From: Cupriavidus sp. 2SB
GTDB taxonomy: Bacteria > Pseudomonadota > Gammaproteobacteria > Burkholderiales > Burkholderiaceae
Reading direction: 5' to 3'
DNA: 64,000 nucleotides
Assembly (NCBI RefSeq): GCF_005503625.1
Contig: NZ_SCMX01000004.1
Location: forward strand, 62,001-126,000
Shown: positions 40,994 to 50,560 of the stretch, piece by piece
Layout of the letters: each line of letters starts with the position of its first letter
How positions within the stretch are numbered: position 1 is the first letter of the stretch
Made by a program: the position numbers and the translations under genes
Notes under the pieces: model-generated
Told to the model about the DNA's origin: nothing
Databases searched by the model: none
What the model saw: the letters and a program-made list of their open reading frames with translations, nothing else

Positions 40994-41860
40994 TTATAGG
41001 CGCTGCGCCTCCCCACACGGCGCAAATCCGGCCAATCCGCTAAATTCGTACAGCGCGGCGGCATTGCGCCAGCGCAGTGCGTCGACCAGTTCAGGCTGCG
41101 CGGCGATCCACGCCAGTACGGCGCGGCATTCGTCGGCGCGGGCCGGCGCTTCGTGGTTGGTCCACGGCCAGTCGCTGCCCCATAGCAGACGATTGGTCCC
41201 GGCCACCTCGGCCCATCGCCCGATCAGCATCGGCCAGCCTTGCACATCCGCCAGTCGATAGGGCGCGCTGATCTTGACCCACAGCGCGCGGCGCGTGCGC
41301 ACGTCAGCCGCCACGTCGAACACAGGGTCATCCGCGCCCGCCGGACCGGGCCGGCCAAAGTGGTCGAGCACCACCGGTACGCGCGTCGCGCCCAATGCAG
41401 CATCGAGCGCGGACAACACGGCGGCGCCCTCGCCATTGCCCGTATGCATTTCCACATGCCAGCCGAGTTCGCCAATCCGGCCGAACAACGCGTGCCACGG
41501 CGCAGTAGCGATGCGTCGCCAGCCATCGTCGCCGTACAGGTTCAGCCGGATACCTCGCACTCCGGCCTCGTCGAGCACCGCCAACTGCGCGTCATCCACG
41601 CCGGGATCGACCACTGCCACGCCTCGCAACCGCTCCGGCATGCTGCGTAGCGCAGCAAGCAAGGCGGCATTGTCGGTACCCAGAAAACTGGTCTGCACCA
41701 CCACCCCATGCAGGTCGCCATGCCCACCCATCGCCGCCTGCCAGCCCTGCAGCGTAGCGCCATAGGGGGGGCGATAGCGCGCGCCTGCCACGGCAACGCC
41801 GGCGTGGAACACATGGAAATGGCAATCCACCAGCAGCGTGGCGTCTTTCGTCTCGGACAC
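40994..41860 (-). CDS. Amidohydrolase-family metal hydrolase, 2-pyrone-4,6-dicarboxylate hydrolase (LigI)-like
   Basis: 288 aa TIM-barrel. DCHFHVFHAG at residues 12-21 is the metal-binding HxH; ARYRPPYGATLQGW (about 26-39) resembles the LigI opening. EMHTGNGEGA, VVLDHFGRPG and LLWGSDWPWTNHE supply the later active-site residues. LigI opens the lactone 2-pyrone-4,6-dicarboxylate in the cytosol. Close relatives act on other lactones, e.g. galactaro- or mannono-lactones. The divergent GntR regulator and two Bug receptors indicate uptake and breakdown of a carboxylate. Confidence 0.85.
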   Translation of the reverse strand: MSETKDATLLVDCHFHVFHAGVAVAGARYRPPYGATLQGWQAAMGGHGDLHGVVVQTSFLGTDNAALLAALRSMPERLRGVAVVDPGVDDAQLAVLDEAGVRGIRLNLYGDDGWRRIATAPWHALFGRIGELGWHVEMHTGNGEGAAVLSALDAALGATRVPVVLDHFGRPGPAGADDPVFDVAADVRTRRALWVKISAPYRLADVQGWPMLIGRWAEVAGTNRLLWGSDWPWTNHEAPARADECRAVLAWIAAQPELVDALRWRNAAALYEFSGLAGFAPCGEAQRL

Positions 41861-41978
41861 GGGGAAATCTCCTGTGCGGGTAAGCCCTGATATGGCGTCG
41901 ATGGCCCATCCGGGTACTCTAGTCCTCTATAGGAGTCGAATCTAACACGGACGCTCCAGACTTCACAACGCCAACCTT

Positions 41979-42719
41979 ATGCCAGACCTCGCCACCCCTG
42001 CCGCCGGATTAAGCCGCTATGGGCAGATTGCTGCCCGGCTACAGCAGAAGATCGTCTCGGGCGAATGGATGCCCGGCGCGGCCATTCCTGCGGAAAGCGC
42101 GCTGGCCACCGAGTTCGGCATCGCACTCGGCACCATTCGCCAGGCCATCGCCGTGCTGGTGCAGGAGGGCCTGCTCGAACGCTTGCAGGGCAAGGGCACC
42201 TTCGTGCGCACGGGGCTCAGTGGCGCGAGCATGATGCGCTTCTTCCGTTTCCGCAGCGAAGCCGAAACGGCATCCGCCGCCATCCCGCGTTCGGAAATCC
42301 TGTCGTGCCGCGCGGTGCGCCTCGACAAGACCATGGCCAGCCGCTTCGGGCTGGAGACCGGTGCGCGTGGCCTGGCCATCTCGCGGCGGCGCTGGGTGGC
42401 GGAGCAACCGCGCCTGATCGAATCCATCTGGCTGCCGCTGCCGCGTTGCGCCAGCTTGCAGGACCTGCCCGTCTCGGATTGGGGCGATCTGCTCTATCCG
42501 CTGTTGTGGCAGCAATGCGGCATCACCGTGCATCGCGCGATGGACGAGGTGACGTTCCGCCCGCTCGGCGCCGAAGAGGCCGCATCGCTCGCCTTGCCCG
42601 ACGGCCACCCCTGCGCGCTCGTGACCCGGCAGGCCTATGACATCCAGGGCCAATGCATCGAGTACCGGTTGACCCGAGGCGACGCTTACGCATTCCGCTA
42701 CACGGCCGATATCCGCTGA
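41979..42719 (+). CDS. GntR-family regulator, HutC subfamily (UTRA domain)
   Basis: 246 aa. Winged HTH at residues 12-76 (IPAESALATEFGIALGTIR) with UTRA ligand domain at about 95-240 ending YRLTRGDAYAFRYTADIR. Divergent from the LigI-like hydrolase and followed by two Bug receptor genes in the same direction, so likely to control both. I see no perfect operator palindrome like that at 15755; the 118-bp gap contains only CTCTATAGGAG-like partial symmetry. Confidence 0.9.
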   Translation: MPDLATPAAGLSRYGQIAARLQQKIVSGEWMPGAAIPAESALATEFGIALGTIRQAIAVLVQEGLLERLQGKGTFVRTGLSGASMMRFFRFRSEAETASAAIPRSEILSCRAVRLDKTMASRFGLETGARGLAISRRRWVAEQPRLIESIWLPLPRCASLQDLPVSDWGDLLYPLLWQQCGITVHRAMDEVTFRPLGAEEAASLALPDGHPCALVTRQAYDIQGQCIEYRLTRGDAYAFRYTADIR

Positions 42720-42762
42720 CGCGCCGACGCCCACCGCACTACAGAACACCAACGGAGACACC

Positions 42763-43740
42763 ATGCGTTACTTCACCCACCTCGCGCTCGCCAGCGGCGC
42801 ATGCCTGGCGCTGCCTGCTGCCCCGCTGCATGCCGCCGACGCACCATGGCCAGCGCGCCCCATCACCATCGTGGTGACTTACCCACCCGGCGGTGGTGCG
42901 GACCTGATGGCGCGCCTGATCGCCCCTGCGCTGGGACGCGAACTGGGACAGACCGTGGTGGTGGAGAACCGTCCCGGCGCGGGCGGCCAGATCGGCGCGT
43001 CCTACGTAGCCAAGGCGGCGCCCGATGGCTACACGCTGATGGTCGATGCGTCGTCCTACGCGGTGAATCCGAGCCTCTATCCGCGCCTGCCCTACGATCC
43101 GGCCAAGGCATTCCGCGCGATAGGCGTGCTCGCGCGCTATCCCAACGTGCTGGTCGCCAACCCCTCGTTTCCCGCGAGCAGCGTGAAGGAAGTGCTCGCA
43201 CTGGCCCGGCAAAAGCCCGGCACCGTGGCGTATGCATCGTCGGGCAATGGATCGGCGCAGCACCTTTCCGGCGTGCTGTTCGAGCAGCGCGCCAACGTGG
43301 ATCTGCTACACGTGCCGTACAAGGGTGGCGGTCCCGCGATGACCGACGTGATCGCGGGCCAGGTGCCGCTGTTCTTTGCCAACGTGGCCTCGAGCCTGCA
43401 ACACATCAAGGCCGGGAAACTGCGCCCGCTCGCGGTGACCAGCGACACGCGCACCAGCGCGCTGCCGTCCGTGCCGACTATGCAGGAGGCCGGCGTGGCC
43501 GGCTACGAAGTCTACGAATGGAACGCCGCGTTCCTGCCCAGCGCCACGCCCGATGCCGTGGTGGCGAAGCTCTCGGATGCGCTCCACAAGGTCATGGGCA
43601 GCCCGGAAATCAAGCAGCGTGTCGCCGAACTCGGCGGAGAGGTGGTGGCCGCGCCTCCGGCCGAAGCCGCGCGCTTCATCGACGCACAGACCCGGAAATG
43701 GGCGAAGGTCATCAAGGACGGCAACGTCAAACCCGAGTAA
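42763..43740 (+). CDS. Bug/TctC-family periplasmic solute-binding receptor
   Basis: 325 aa. Signal peptide residues 1-26 (ends LHAAD), opening APWPARPITIVVTYPPGGGAD, NRPGAGGQIGASYVAKAAPD and ASSGNGSAQHLSGV. GGAGAC ribosome site. First of two Bug genes in tandem, 20 bp apart from the next; their sequences differ enough to suggest different ligands or affinities. Orphan receptor with no TctAB. Confidence 0.93.
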   Translation: MRYFTHLALASGACLALPAAPLHAADAPWPARPITIVVTYPPGGGADLMARLIAPALGRELGQTVVVENRPGAGGQIGASYVAKAAPDGYTLMVDASSYAVNPSLYPRLPYDPAKAFRAIGVLARYPNVLVANPSFPASSVKEVLALARQKPGTVAYASSGNGSAQHLSGVLFEQRANVDLLHVPYKGGGPAMTDVIAGQVPLFFANVASSLQHIKAGKLRPLAVTSDTRTSALPSVPTMQEAGVAGYEVYEWNAAFLPSATPDAVVAKLSDALHKVMGSPEIKQRVAELGGEVVAAPPAEAARFIDAQTRKWAKVIKDGNVKPE

Positions 43741-43760
43741 GACAACCTGGCAGAGCAACC

Positions 43761-44750
43761 ATGTCCAATTTCCAGTCCGATCGCCGGCACGCGCTGTCGC
43801 TGCTCGCCGCCTTTGGCGCCAGCGCCCTCGCCCCGTCCCTGGTCCGCGCGCAGGCGTGGCCGTCCAAGACCATCCGCTTAGTCGTGCCGTTCGCGCCGGG
43901 CGGCAGCTCAGAGATCGTGGCGCGCTCCACGGCCGCCGAACTGACCAAGCTGCTTGGCGTGTCCGTGTTCGTCGAGAACAAGCCGGGCGGTGCAGGCAAT
44001 ATCGCCATGGGCGAAGTCGCACGCGCCGACGACAACCACACGCTGATCCTCGGCCATATCGGCACGCTCGCCGTCAATCCGTACATTTTTCCGAAGCTGC
44101 CCTATGACCCGGTCAAGGATTTCCGGCCCATCTCGCTGCTGTCGAAGGTGCCAAGCCTGTATGTGGTACATCCGGACGTGCCGGCCAAAAACCTCAAGGA
44201 GTTCGTCGCGCTCGCCAAGAGCAAGCCGGGCAAGTTGAACTACGGCTCCGCGGGCAATGGCAGCGCCCGGCACCTGGCGTTCGAATACCTGAAAGCAACC
44301 ACGGGCACGTTTATCACGCACGTGCCGTATCGCGGCAGCGGTCCGCAGATCACCGACCTGCTCTCGGGCCGGCTCGATGCCGCCGCCATCGGTGCACCGG
44401 CCATTCTCCAGTTCATCAAGACGGGCAAGGTGCGATGCATCGCCACGGGCACGGCCCAGCGCATCCCGCAACTGCCGGACGTGCCCACCGTGGCCGAGCA
44501 AGGGTATCCCGGCTTTGAAATGACGCAATGGTATGGACTGATGGCGCCCGCGACGCTGCCGCAACCGGCTGCCGCCAAGCTCGCCGAAGCCACGATCAAG
44601 GCGGTCAGGAGCCCGTCTTCCGTGGAGCGCCTGGGCGCCGACGCAGCGCTGGTGGTAGGCAGCACGCCCGAGGAATTCGCCCGATTCATTGCGGCCGAGC
44701 AGCAGCGCTGGAAGCCGATCGTGGCACGCGCGGGTATCAAGCCGGACTGA
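43761..44750 (+). CDS. Bug/TctC-family periplasmic solute-binding receptor
   Basis: 329 aa from the ATG at 43761. Signal region DRRHALSLLAAFGASALAPS with an RR pair, so Tat or Sec, ending VRAQ near residue 31. Opening AWPSKTIRLVVPFAPGGSSE, NKPGGAGNIAMGEVARADDN and GSAGNGSARHLAFEY. An upstream continuation of the frame overlaps the preceding Bug gene and is not coding. Second of the tandem pair behind the GntR regulator; convergent with the histidine kinase. Confidence 0.92.
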   Translation: MSNFQSDRRHALSLLAAFGASALAPSLVRAQAWPSKTIRLVVPFAPGGSSEIVARSTAAELTKLLGVSVFVENKPGGAGNIAMGEVARADDNHTLILGHIGTLAVNPYIFPKLPYDPVKDFRPISLLSKVPSLYVVHPDVPAKNLKEFVALAKSKPGKLNYGSAGNGSARHLAFEYLKATTGTFITHVPYRGSGPQITDLLSGRLDAAAIGAPAILQFIKTGKVRCIATGTAQRIPQLPDVPTVAEQGYPGFEMTQWYGLMAPATLPQPAAAKLAEATIKAVRSPSSVERLGADAALVVGSTPEEFARFIAAEQQRWKPIVARAGIKPD

Positions 44751-44789
44751 CGGACATCGAGAGCACCCGCCGGCCCGGAGGCACAGCGG

Positions 44790-46166
44790 TTACGTGGCTT
44801 CCGGGAGTAGCCGGCGTATGCGCACCACCAGCCCGGTGCCCGCCGCAGCCGGCCGGTTCGACAGTTCGACAGTCAGCCCATGCAGATAGGCCACGCGCCG
44901 AGCAATCGAAATACCCAGCCCGCTGCCCTGCTCTTGCTGGCCAGCAGCCCGGAAGAATCGGCTGCCGAGACGCTCCAGATGTTCGGGCGCCACGCCCGGG
45001 CCGTGGTCCGCCACCTCGATATGGTCGGTCCCGAAGGCCAGCGTCACCACGGACCCGGCCGGGCTGTAGCGCAGCGCGTTGTCAAGCAGGTTGCGCAGCA
45101 TCGTACCCAGCAGCACCGGATCGCCGCAGATTTCCAACGGCTTGCCGCCATCCGCGGGCCAGAGGATTTCCATATCGACATGGCGCCGGTCGGAGAGCTG
45201 CAGGCAATCGCTGAAAACCTGCTGCGAAATCTGCTGCCAATCCACGGCTTCGCCCGCAGCCAGCGCTTCCTCGTCCTCCAGCCGGCTCATGGTGAGCAAC
45301 TGCGACACCAGATGGCTCAGCCGCTCGATGCCGACTTCCACATTGACCGCAGCGCGTGCACGTTCTTCCGCATCGGGCGAGCGGCGCGCCACCTCCCACT
45401 GCGCCTTCAGCGCGGCCAGCGGTGTGCGCATCTCGTGCGCGGCATCGGCGGTCAGGCGGCGCTCATGTTCGAGCAGCGTGGAAACCCGCTCCAGCAGCGT
45501 GTTCATCGCGCGGACCAATGGCGTCAATTCGGGGGGCGCACCCTCCAGCGACATCGGCGTGGGATCGCCCGGCGTGCGTGCGGCAATGGCGTGGGAGAGC
45601 GCCAGGAGGGGACGCAACATGCGCCGGATCGCCCAGACCAGCAGCGTGGTCAGCAGCGGCAGACCGAACAGCCATGGCAGGGCCTGCGCCTGCACATAGG
45701 ACACCACCAGCTCGTTGCGCTCGGCCACGATCTGCCCCACGCACACCCGCCAGCCGGCAACGGGATCGTCGAGGTAATACAGGCGCCACTTCGCGCCATC
45801 GATCGTCATGTTGGTGAAACCGTGAATCGCGGGCATGCGGGGCAGCCGGTCGCCATCGGGATCGATGTGCAGGGCTTCGCCGCCCGGGCGCCATGCGGCA
45901 ATGGCGAGGTCGCCCAGCCCCGCGTCGCCCAGATCGCCAAGATCCGTATCGCCTGGTTGCGGCCCGCTCGATGGCAGCGGCGATTTCGCGTTGGCGTTCA
46001 TCAACGGCAGTACCGCCTGCATCTGCTGGGCCATGCGCACCATGGCGGTGTCGTACAACTCGTTGATTTCCTCGTGGGCACTCAGGTAGACCAGCGCGCT
46101 CGTCAGCAGCCATGCAAAGGCCACCGCCGCCAGCACGGCCAGTATCAGCCGGCGCTGCAGCGTCAT
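44790..46166 (-). CDS. Sensor histidine kinase, QseC-like
   Basis: 458 aa. TM1 residues 8-29, periplasmic sensor 30-160 including a small repeat-rich stretch (DTDLGDLGDAGLGDLA, 73-88), TM2 about 164-181, HAMP, H-box DAAHEMRTPLAALKAQ with H244, N-box LLDNALRYSP, G1 DHGPGV and G2 GSGLGISIA. The TM1 LVYLSAHEEINELYDTAM region is typical of QseC. Overlaps the regulator stop by four bases. Signal unknown; the adjacent iron genes are divergent from the regulator. Confidence 0.92.
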   Translation of the reverse strand: MTLQRRLILAVLAAVAFAWLLTSALVYLSAHEEINELYDTAMVRMAQQMQAVLPLMNANAKSPLPSSGPQPGDTDLGDLGDAGLGDLAIAAWRPGGEALHIDPDGDRLPRMPAIHGFTNMTIDGAKWRLYYLDDPVAGWRVCVGQIVAERNELVVSYVQAQALPWLFGLPLLTTLLVWAIRRMLRPLLALSHAIAARTPGDPTPMSLEGAPPELTPLVRAMNTLLERVSTLLEHERRLTADAAHEMRTPLAALKAQWEVARRSPDAEERARAAVNVEVGIERLSHLVSQLLTMSRLEDEEALAAGEAVDWQQISQQVFSDCLQLSDRRHVDMEILWPADGGKPLEICGDPVLLGTMLRNLLDNALRYSPAGSVVTLAFGTDHIEVADHGPGVAPEHLERLGSRFFRAAGQQEQGSGLGISIARRVAYLHGLTVELSNRPAAAGTGLVVRIRRLLPEAT

Positions 46167-46870
46167 GTCTTGCCTCCCTCGGCAAGGTCCGCTGGCGGCG
46201 CGTCAAGCGTATCGAGCGCGCCCAGCGTGTAGCCTGCGCCGCGCAGCGTGCGGACGATGGCCGGATGGATCTTGCGGCGCAGATGATGGATATGCACTTC
46301 GAGCGTATTGCTCTCCGTACCTTTGTCCCACGCATAGAGCTTGTCGCGCAGGAAATCCCGGGTCAGCACACGATTCGGATGACTCAGCAGGATTTCCAGC
46401 AGTTCAGACTCCCGGCTCGTCAGGTCCACCGACTTGCCGTGCCAGAGCGCCAGCCGCGCGGCCGGATGATATTCGAGCGGACCATGGCTCCAGACCGGCT
46501 CGGGCATTCCTGCCGTCCGACGGCTCACCGCGCGTAAGCGTGCCGCCAGTTCGTCGAGCGCCACCGGCTTGATCAGGTAGTCGTCAGCGCCGGCGTCCAG
46601 CCCGCCGATGCGGCTCGCCACGGCGTCACGCGCCGTCAGCACCAGCACCGGCGTCAGGCGCCCCTGGCGGCGCCAGCGTGTCAGCAGCGCCACGCCATCG
46701 TCATCGGGCAGGCCGAGGTCCAGCACCACCGCGTCGTAGTGCATCACCGCCATGGCACTGTCCGCTTCCGCACCCGTGCGGAACCAGTCCACGGCATGCC
46801 CGATCAGCTTCAGCCCGCGCTGGAGGCCGTCGCCAAGCATGGGGTCGTCTTCAACGATAAGGATTTTCAT
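46163..46870 (-). CDS. OmpR-family response regulator, QseB-like
   Basis: 235 aa from MKILIVEDD at 46868-46870; a longer frame to 46963 adds a non-family N-terminus. Receiver with D51 (VVLDLGLPDDDG) and K101 (YLIKPVALDEL); winged-helix domain with LTSRESELLEILLSHPNRVL and EVHIHHLRRKI. Transcribed with the kinase. Divergent from the DUF3649 gene, 202 bp apart, which includes a small CCCGTC-ATATC-GACGGG hairpin (47048-47064 region). Confidence 0.93.
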   Translation of the reverse strand: MKILIVEDDPMLGDGLQRGLKLIGHAVDWFRTGAEADSAMAVMHYDAVVLDLGLPDDDGVALLTRWRRQGRLTPVLVLTARDAVASRIGGLDAGADDYLIKPVALDELAARLRAVSRRTAGMPEPVWSHGPLEYHPAARLALWHGKSVDLTSRESELLEILLSHPNRVLTRDFLRDKLYAWDKGTESNTLEVHIHHLRRKIHPAIVRTLRGAGYTLGALDTLDAPPADLAEGGKT

Positions 46871-47072
46871 GGGTGCGGGATCGATACGGACGTTGGCCCC
46901 GATATCTATGTCAGCGCGAATGTTACCCGGACGCGCTGAATCTGGAATGAAGGAACACCGCACCGAGCGCGCCGGGCACCACTTTTTTCAAGAACGGTTG
47001 GCAGGTTTCGCCATCTCGCGGGTCATGTAAGGTGAGACCCGTCATATCGACGGGTGCCGCCTGACTCCCGCG

Positions 47073-47360
47073 ATGACGTCCAACCCTGCGTTTCCTGTCA
47101 TTTCCAGACTATTTTCCGCTGTATTCGGCGGCTATCTGCTGGCTTCGTCGATTATCGTTGCCTCCGCCGCGCTGCTACCCGGCCAACGCGCCAGTGCCGT
47201 GATGGCGTCGAGCTTGTCAAGCTACGCCATCTACACCGCAGCGGTGATCTGGGCCTTCGCCGCCCGCACCACGCGCGGCGCCTGGTTCGGCGTGCTGGCC
47301 CCATCGGTATTGGTGCTGGCTGTTGCCGCCGTGGCCTGGATCGCGCGGGGGCTGGCATGA
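47073..47360 (+). CDS. Small membrane protein, DUF3649 family
   Basis: 95 aa with three hydrophobic segments (about 12-34, 44-62, 70-92). FSAVFGGYLLASSIIVASAALLP is typical of DUF3649, a family almost always next to a PepSY membrane protein and DUF3325 in iron-uptake loci. The stop overlaps the next start (ATGA). It heads the trio; function unknown, presumably part of a ferric-reductase-like membrane complex. Confidence 0.85.
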   Translation: MTSNPAFPVISRLFSAVFGGYLLASSIIVASAALLPGQRASAVMASSLSSYAIYTAAVIWAFAARTTRGAWFGVLAPSVLVLAVAAVAWIARGLA

Positions 47361-48964
47361 CCGGCGGCTTCCGCCAGCGCATGGCGTGGCTGCATACGTG
47401 GGTCGGACTCTGGATGGGCTGGCTGCTGTTCGCCGTATTCCTGACCGGCGCCCTGAGCGTGTTCTACGAACCGATCACGCACTGGATGCAGCCCGAGCGC
47501 CAGACGGTGGCACGCCCTGCCGTCGATATCCCGCGCGCGCTGGCCAATGCCCAGCGCCTGTTGGCACTCAACGCCGCCGATGCCGGGCACTGGCAGATCG
47601 AGTTGCCGGGCGACGAGGACTACGCCGTTCACCTGCACTACGATGGCCAGCGTGGCCCCGAGATCCGTATGGACCCGGACTCGGGCGCACTGTTGCCGCC
47701 CGCCCGGGATACGGCAGGCGGACGCCACTTCATCACCTTCCACTACGAGCTGCACAGCGGCATGGTGGGCGTCTGGATCGTCGCCTTCTTCACGATGGCG
47801 CTGCTCGTGGCGCTGGTCAGCGGCATCGTCACGCACAAGCGCTTCTTTGCGGATTTCTTCACGTTCCGGCCGCGCAAGGGGCAGCGTTCGTGGCTCGACG
47901 CCCATAACGCGCTAGGCGTGCTGGTGCTGCCCTTCCTGTTCGTGATCTCGTACACGGGCCTGATCATCTGGTGGCCAGACACGATGCCGGCCGGCGTGCG
48001 CATGTTCTATACCGACCAGCGCGCCCTGTTCGACGAAATGGGTGGCGCGCACTTCCGAGAAGCCGCGTCAAGATCCGCAGGCACGCGGACAGGTACGCTG
48101 CCGAATCTGCCGGCGATGCTCGCGGACGCGCAAGCCAGGCTCTCGCGTGACAGCCAGGGCAACGACAGCATCGAGCGCGTATCGATCACGCACCCGGGCC
48201 ATGCCAATGCCGAAGTGGAGTTCAGCGGCCCCTACCACTACGACGGCATCGACTTTGCCGCCGCGCGCCACTATCACTACGACGCCGCCACCGGCGCCTT
48301 CCGCTCCGCCGAATTCGACGACGAGATGGTGGGCAACGGCGACGCGCCAGCGCCGCTGATCGCCGGCTCCGTACTGCGATCGCTGCATCTGGCGCGCTTC
48401 GGCGGCACGATGGTGGACTGGCTCTACTTCCTGAGCGGCCTGGCGGGTGCGGGCGTGATGGCCACCGGCCTGCTGCTGTTCTCGGTCAAGCGGCGCAATC
48501 GCAAACTCGAAGAATTCGGCCGCCACAGCGCACGTGTCTACGACGCCATCGACCGCCTGAACGTGGCCGTCGTGGCCAGCCTGTGCATCGCGTGCATCGG
48601 CTTTCTCTGGGCCAACCGGCTGTTGCCGGTGTCGCTCGACGAACGTCACGAGTGGGAGATCGGCGCGTTCTTCGCGATCTGGCTGGCCGCCGCGCTCCAT
48701 GCTGCGGTAACGCCGCCCGCGCGTGCGTGGCGGCTCCAGCTCGGCGGCGCAGGCCTGCTCTGCGTGGCACTGCCCGTGCTGAACGCGATCACCACGCCGT
48801 GGCATCTTGGACGCTATCTCTATCACGGAGACTGGCGGGCTGCGGGCGTGGAACTCGGCGCGCTGGCGTGCGGCGTGGCGCTGCTGTGGATCGCAACGTA
48901 TCTGCGCCGCCGCCTGGGTACGGACGCGTCCGCACCCCGTCTTGCCACCGGAGGCCGCCGATGA
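47357..48964 (+). CDS. PepSY-associated TM domain protein (iron-uptake reductase-like)
   Basis: 535 aa from the ATG at 47357. Four to six TM helices: LHTWVGLWMGWLLFAVFLTGALSVFYEP near the N-terminus, VWIVAFFTMALLVALVSGIVTHKRFF, LGVLVLPFLFVISYTGLIIWW, and several at the C-terminus. Histidines in these helices (HTW, HYELHSG, HKRFF, DAHNALG) are characteristic and may ligate heme. The PepSY_TM family includes FsrB/PiuB-like proteins that reduce ferric siderophores at the inner membrane. Overlaps both neighbours by ATGA. Confidence 0.9.
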   Translation: MTGGFRQRMAWLHTWVGLWMGWLLFAVFLTGALSVFYEPITHWMQPERQTVARPAVDIPRALANAQRLLALNAADAGHWQIELPGDEDYAVHLHYDGQRGPEIRMDPDSGALLPPARDTAGGRHFITFHYELHSGMVGVWIVAFFTMALLVALVSGIVTHKRFFADFFTFRPRKGQRSWLDAHNALGVLVLPFLFVISYTGLIIWWPDTMPAGVRMFYTDQRALFDEMGGAHFREAASRSAGTRTGTLPNLPAMLADAQARLSRDSQGNDSIERVSITHPGHANAEVEFSGPYHYDGIDFAAARHYHYDAATGAFRSAEFDDEMVGNGDAPAPLIAGSVLRSLHLARFGGTMVDWLYFLSGLAGAGVMATGLLLFSVKRRNRKLEEFGRHSARVYDAIDRLNVAVVASLCIACIGFLWANRLLPVSLDERHEWEIGAFFAIWLAAALHAAVTPPARAWRLQLGGAGLLCVALPVLNAITTPWHLGRYLYHGDWRAAGVELGALACGVALLWIATYLRRRLGTDASAPRLATGGRR

Positions 48965-49308
48965 GCGCCAACACCCTTCACATCGTCAGCGTACTCAGTG
49001 GCGCCGTGGCCGGCATGGTCTGTTTCGCGCTGGCCATGGACCGCCATTTCGAACGCGTCTATGGGCAACCTCCCGCCGACACCACCATTCGCGGCCTGCG
49101 GGTGGCGGCATGGACCTGTCTGGCCGCGCTCGCGGTGCCCTGCGTGCAGGGATGGGGCCTGAGCATCGGCGCCATCGTCTGGGTGAGCAGCGTGTCCCTC
49201 GGCGCGCTCGCCGCTACCTCGCTGCTCACGTGGACGCCGCGCCTGGTTCCGCTTACTGGCGCCGTGGCCGCGGCGCTGGGCTGTGGCGGATGGCTGTTAG
49301 CCGCCTGA
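48961..49308 (+). CDS. DUF3325 small membrane protein
   Basis: 115 aa with a start overlapping the PepSY gene (ATGA). Four hydrophobic segments; MDRHFERVYG with its Asp/His pair at about 27-36 is the DUF3325 mark. Belongs to the DUF3649-PepSY-DUF3325 trio. The stop is followed by 13-bp tandem repeats and then the exporter operon. Confidence 0.85.
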   Translation: MSANTLHIVSVLSGAVAGMVCFALAMDRHFERVYGQPPADTTIRGLRVAAWTCLAALAVPCVQGWGLSIGAIVWVSSVSLGALAATSLLTWTPRLVPLTGAVAAALGCGGWLLAA

Positions 49309-49319
49309 GCCTGTTATCC

Positions 49320-49358
49320 GAATTTGCCGCCCGTAATTGCAGCCCGTATTTGCCGCCT
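49320..49358. repeat. Three tandem imperfect 13-bp repeats
   Basis: GAATTTGCCGCCC, GTAATTGCAGCCC and GTATTTGCCGCCT in head-to-tail order, ending 11 bp before the macA-like start. They occupy nearly all of the DUF3325-macA gap, where a ribosome site or promoter would be expected. Confidence 0.75.
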
Positions 49359-49369
49359 AGCTACCCATC

Positions 49370-50560
49370 ATGCAGAACATCAGAACCTCCCGTAAGACCG
49401 TCCGCCTTGCCTTCGGCGCGGCATTGTTGCTGGCAGCGGCCGGCGCGCTCGCGTGGTGGCAGAACGGCCAACGCACCAGCTACGACACCGCCACCATCGC
49501 CAAGGGCACCGTCACGCAAAGCGTCACCGCCATCGGCACGCTGCATCCGCTGAGTTATGTCGATGTGGGCGCGCAGGTCTCCGGCCAGATCACGCAACTG
49601 CACGTCAAGGTGGGCGATCAGGTCAAGAAAGGCCAGTTGCTGGCCGAGATCGATCCCAGCGTGCCGCGCGCCACGGTGGATGCAGGCCGCGCCGAGCTTG
49701 CAGGACTCAAGGCACAACTCGCCGAGCAGCAGGCGCTGCACTGGCTGGCCACGCAGCAGGACACGCGCCAGCGCAGCCTGGCCAGCCACGACGCCACACG
49801 CGAGGAAGACGTGCAGACCGCCACGGCCAACATGCGCGCCACCGCCGCACGCATCGACCGCCTGCGCGCGCAGATCGAGCAGACACAATCCACGCTGAAC
49901 GGCGACATTGCGCGGCTGGGCTATACGCGCATCTACGCGCCGATGTCGGGCACGGTGGTCACACTGGAAGCGCGCCTCGGCCAGACGCTCAACGCCACGT
50001 ACCAGACGCCCACGCTGCTGCGCGTGGCCGATCTTTCCACGATGACCGTCTGGACCGAAGTGTCCGAAGCCGATGTGCGCCGCGTGCGGCCCGGCATGCG
50101 CGCACGCTTCAACACGCTGGGCGCCAGCACGCGCAAATGGGAAAGCACCGTGCGCCAGGTGTTGCCCGCCCCGCCGCTTACCGCCACACCGGCCGCTTCC
50201 ACGCAGACCTCGCAACCCGCCACGCCGGCCAGCAAGGTGGTGCTCTACACGGCCCTCTTCGATGTGGACAATGCCGACGACGCGCTGATGCCGCAGATGA
50301 CTGCGCAGGTATCGTTCGTCGTCAACGAAGCGCGCGACGTGCCCGTGGCGCCGATGGTGGCGCTGCGTCCTGTCACCGGCAAGGAAGACACCTTCACCGC
50401 GCGCGTCATGGATGCCAGCGGACGCACACAGGAGCGCACCGTGCGCGTGGGCGTGCGCGATCGCCTGAACGGGCAGATCATTGATGGCCTGCGCGAAGGC
50501 GACAAGGTCGTGGTACGCGAGCGCCAGCCCGACGACGACATGCCGGGGTTCCGCCTGTGA
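49370..50560 (+). CDS. macA: MacA-like periplasmic adaptor of ABC exporter
   Basis: 396 aa membrane-fusion protein. N-terminal membrane anchor (residues 9-28), lipoyl half-motif [31 protein letters not shown], a helical hairpin (about 105-170), the second lipoyl half [20 protein letters not shown] and a beta-barrel domain. An insert rich in Ala/Thr/Pro ([17 protein letters not shown]) lies near 285. Partner of MacB and TolC; in Pseudomonas the related PvdR exports pyoverdine. The stop overlaps the macB start (GTGA). Confidence 0.9.
   Translation: MQNIRTSRKTVRLAFGAALLLAAAGALAWWQNGQRTSYDTATIAKGTVTQSVTAIGTLHPLSYVDVGAQVSGQITQLHVKVGDQVKKGQLLAEIDPSVPRATVDAGRAELAGLKAQLAEQQALHWLATQQDTRQRSLASHDATREEDVQTATANMRATAARIDRLRAQIEQTQSTLNGDIARLGYTRIYAPMSGTVVTLEARLGQTLNATYQTPTLLRVADLSTMTVWTEVSEADVRRVRPGMRARFNTLGASTRKWESTVRQVLPAPPLTATPAASTQTSQPATPASKVVLYTALFDVDNADDALMPQMTAQVSFVVNEARDVPVAPMVALRPVTGKEDTFTARVMDASGRTQERTVRVGVRDRLNGQIIDGLREGDKVVVRERQPDDDMPGFRL

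Noticed and set aside
41920..41960. Operator palindrome for the GntR gene at 41979
   Set aside because: CTATAG centre has only broken flanking symmetry; not enough to call a site.
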